From: Carya illinoinensis
Lineage: Eukaryota > Streptophyta > Magnoliopsida > Fagales > Juglandaceae
Direction of reading: 5' to 3'
DNA: 64,000 nucleotides
Assembly: GCF_018687715.1 (NCBI RefSeq)
Contig: NC_056752.1
Location: 16,017,501-16,081,500, forward strand
Below the pieces are notes generated by a model that had not been told where the DNA came from, searched no databases, and saw only the letters and a list, made by a program, of their open reading frames with translations. Position numbers and translations under genes: made by a program. Of the stretch, positions 61,556-64,000 are shown piece after piece (positions within the stretch are counted from its first letter, which is position 1; the number at the start of each line of letters is the position of its first letter).

Positions 61556-62145
61556 AGACCCGTACTGGTCACATGCTCCAAAATTATTTTTGGGGCCACA
61601 TCTTCTATCAGTGGATTAGCCAACATGTATTATGTGGAAATGTACTCAACAAAAATATGAAACTAAGCTACTTTCTCTTTAATAAAGAAATATTTAATGT
61701 CGATACGCTTAAAGCGTGAAGAGCTCCTAGTATTTCAAAAGAAGGAAGTTGTTGCCTAATTATCACAAAATATCTCTAGTGGTCTCATAATGGTATTTAC
61801 AATACCCAACCCTGAGATACAATTTTGCAACTGCATGGTTTGGCATGTAGTCTCATAATAAGTAGCATACTCTGCCTCCATAGGTGTGGAAGCTGTCAAT
61901 GTTTGTTTGACACTTTTCAAACAGACATCCTTTCTTGCCATCATGAGCACATATTTTGAAATTGACCTCGTGTCGTTTCGACAACATGCATAATTGGCAT
62001 TGACAAGAGTATCCAATCACATCAACAATGTCAGATCGGCAATATGTTATCACAAAAGCTTTAGTGCCCTGTAAGTACCTCAGTACCTTTTTAGCAACTT
62101 TCCAGTGACTCAGCCTACGATCACTCAAGTATCTCCCAAGTTTTT
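61556..62145 (-). pseudogene. Ty1/copia RNase H and C-terminal remnant
   Basis: The reverse strand reads LGRYLSDRRLSHWKVAKKVLRYLQGTKAFVITYCRSD, then after frameshifts SVKQTLTASTPMEAEYATYYET, LQNCISGLGIVNTIMRPLEIFCDN and RIDIKYFFIKEKV. It ends with ADPLIEDVAPKIILEHV. This is the copia RNase H with its usual end of pol (HW.A.KKVLRYLQGT; SVKQTLTASSTMEAE; ADPL...PPK...EHV). It is in the opposite orientation to the copia remnants at 53-58 kb. Not functional. Confidence 0.85.
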
Positions 62146-63178
62146 TTCACTCTACTCCCCTAAGGTTAAGATCAACGTCATTTTTTAGAAAATAGAGGGA
62201 CCTGAGTGCTACTAGCCTTAAGTTCAAAATTTCTCTTTGTTAAGAAAGCAACAAGTATAAAAGATTCTAAATTGAAAATAAACATGCTTCATTAAAAGTT
62301 AAAAGATATTACGCAGAAACACTTTTTTAAGTTCTTCCAACTTTGTACTATAAAAATCATAACTTAAAAAATTTGTATATGATGTAAGCCTAGGCCATGC
62401 GAGGATTGGGCCAAGTCTCATCTTTCAGCTCCATTATTATAAATATCCTCACTTAGGTGGTTAAAACAAATAAAAAATAAAAAAAATTAATTGAGTACTC
62501 AGTAAGTAGTATATCATATAGTATACATAATAAATATAAAGTTTTCTTGAAATATGTGCATACTTAATACTTATCAAACTTGTATATTTCTTTCTTTAAT
62601 GATCAGCACCCCTTAATCATTGTGTGTAGGGTTGTGCATCATGTGTTTACAAGAAGAACTACTAATCGTATTATAATATACAATGGTAGACCGGTGTTAG
62701 GTCAGTGGCTTGCACTTCTACCCATAACTGCATTGGTTCCAAGCATTTCTAATGACCATTCTTAAATCTCCTTTAATAATTTGTCTTTTATCTTTCTTAC
62801 CATGATGCAAGTAGAACACATAATGATGACTTATTGTAATCATAAATGAAAATATATCATCATGTATATAAAACAAATCATAACATGACATTGAACTCAC
62901 TTACGTCATAACATAACTTGGTACGTAAAAAGGGGATTTCAGTCAAGGGTATACATACATAATACTTTTTATAAAAGTCATGTTGTTTACTGTATATAAA
63001 TGGAAGGATATGATCATGCTACCTACATTGTAGCACTAATCCAATATTTTCAGACATTATTGATCACCTAGAAAAATAGCCACATAACGTTTATCAATTT
63101 ATAATTAAACATACTTTGTAATTAAATCTGAAATACTTTACTAGCCTATATTTCGTAAAAACATACAATTCTCTTAAC
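62146..63178. other. No gene recognised
   Basis: AT-rich. May include 5' parts of the copia remnant too decayed to read. Confidence 0.4.
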
Positions 63179-63368
63179 TAGGGCTAGGCAGCAGGGCAAC
63201 TCCCCCACGCCCCACCCCATCCAACATTCATCTGGCTAGGGCAGGGGCTCCCATCCAAAGACTGGATGTGTGCGAGTAGATGCCTGCACACAACTGGGAG
63301 TTGGGGATGTGACCCAGGCTAGCCCAAGCCTGCTAAAGGTTTATCTCGTCTACTCCACCTAGCCCATA
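63179..63368. mobile_element. Candidate MITE with TAGGGCTAGG ends
   Basis: GGGCTAGGCAG at 63181-63191 pairs with CCACCTAGCCC at 63355-63365 (9 of 11). The interior is short and GC-richer than its surroundings. No TSD found. Confidence 0.45.
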
Positions 63369-64000
63369 TATATTAAAAATAATTCTTTAATAAAATGATA
63401 TTGTTTTATCTTAGGTTTTATTCTTTTAAAAAATAAAATAAAATGATGTAAACCAAGATGTTTCTAGGTTTGGTTTTGGGAGCAAGTGGCAATTTGCGGT
63501 GATTCTTCAATGCAACAATGGTGTAGTGGTAGCTTGTTGAGACTCGAAGGCAACCCACACAGTGGTCGGCATTTTCTATGCAGGGTAGCATTGTAGAGGG
63601 TGCTGGCTATGTGCAATGGCTTTTCTAGGTGCAATGGCAGCTGATTTACATGTAGGGATGCTCTATTTCAGGTGTAGAAGAATAAGGGCATTTTTGTTAG
63701 ATGTTTACTGTGGCAGCTACTTGGTGTCTCTTGCTGGGCAATGTAAGTTGATTTGGAGCTAAGGAGTAGGTGTGTATGAGTGAGGGTAGTGTAGTGGCTA
63801 ATCATGCTAGGTCATGGGCTTCTTTGGCAGTGAAATAGCTGAGCTCATCCATGGTGGCTTTCGGGGCTCTTGGTTAGTAGCATTGGGTTGATGCTTTTGG
63901 AAGTGGCTGGCTCATGGTGATATGGGTGTGAGAGAGGTGTTGTTGTATGGTGGTGGTGGCTTATGGTGCCTCTTCAAGCCTTGGTGCAATGGGAGTAGCT
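63369..64000. other. G/T-rich degenerate DNA at window end
   Basis: 63470-64000 is rich in GGTGGC/GCAATGGC-like phrases on the + strand, similar in style to the complement of 21600-22790. No protein domain. The window ends inside it. Confidence 0.4.

Overview
The window is nuclear DNA of a woody eudicot plant. It has plant-type spliced genes, AT-rich non-coding DNA, long CT microsatellites and plant-only transposon families. A Tourist-like MITE family rich in GAGATGAGATGAG-type sequence recurs about seven times. From memory this family is common in Juglandaceae and other Fagales, but that placement is tentative. Almost all of the window is nested transposable-element DNA. Only one intact host gene is visible, plus one fragment of a second.

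Layout. 1-0.5 kb: fragment of a LINE ORF1, reverse strand. 0.6-3.4 kb: small inverted-repeat elements and homopolymer tracts. 3.4-10.2 kb: an almost full-length plant L1-type LINE with a 16-bp target-site duplication (TSD). Both of its ORFs carry single in-frame stops, and its RNase H domain is split by an 1119-bp solo-LTR-like insert that contains a 51-bp minisatellite. 11.6-12.9 kb: a hAT-type MITE nested in a Tourist-type MITE. 13.9-16.4 kb: two LTR-like segments. 18.5-19.06 kb: a tRNA-derived SINE with a MITE at its 5' edge. 19.9-25.5 kb: an old non-coding LTR retrotransposon whose 5' LTR is split by a MITE and whose interior holds two degenerate minisatellites.

26.1-27.5 kb (reverse strand): an intact three-exon NAC transcription factor of the NST1/SND1 secondary-wall master-switch type. 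28.5-33 kb: a possible Helitron-like repeat, two hAT MITEs and one Tourist MITE. 34.5-45.0 kb: a complete 10,479-bp CACTA (En/Spm) transposon inserted into the RNase H end of a truncated LINE. It carries a TNP2/TNPD-like transposase (reverse, broken by three stops), a Transposase_24-like second protein (reverse, six exons) and a third forward gene that resembles the 'putative plant transposon protein' domain (broken by two TGA codons). Dense arrays of a TTCGAACG palindrome lie at both ends and in the divergent promoter region.

45-64 kb: old retroelement debris, including a Ty3/gypsy gag-protease-RT-integrase remnant joined to a Ty1/copia 3' end, two more copia fragments, CT microsatellites, and an isolated exon resembling the LSm14/DECAPPING 5 N-terminal domain. 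The transposon genes serve only their own elements. The NAC gene is the only locus expected to have a host function.
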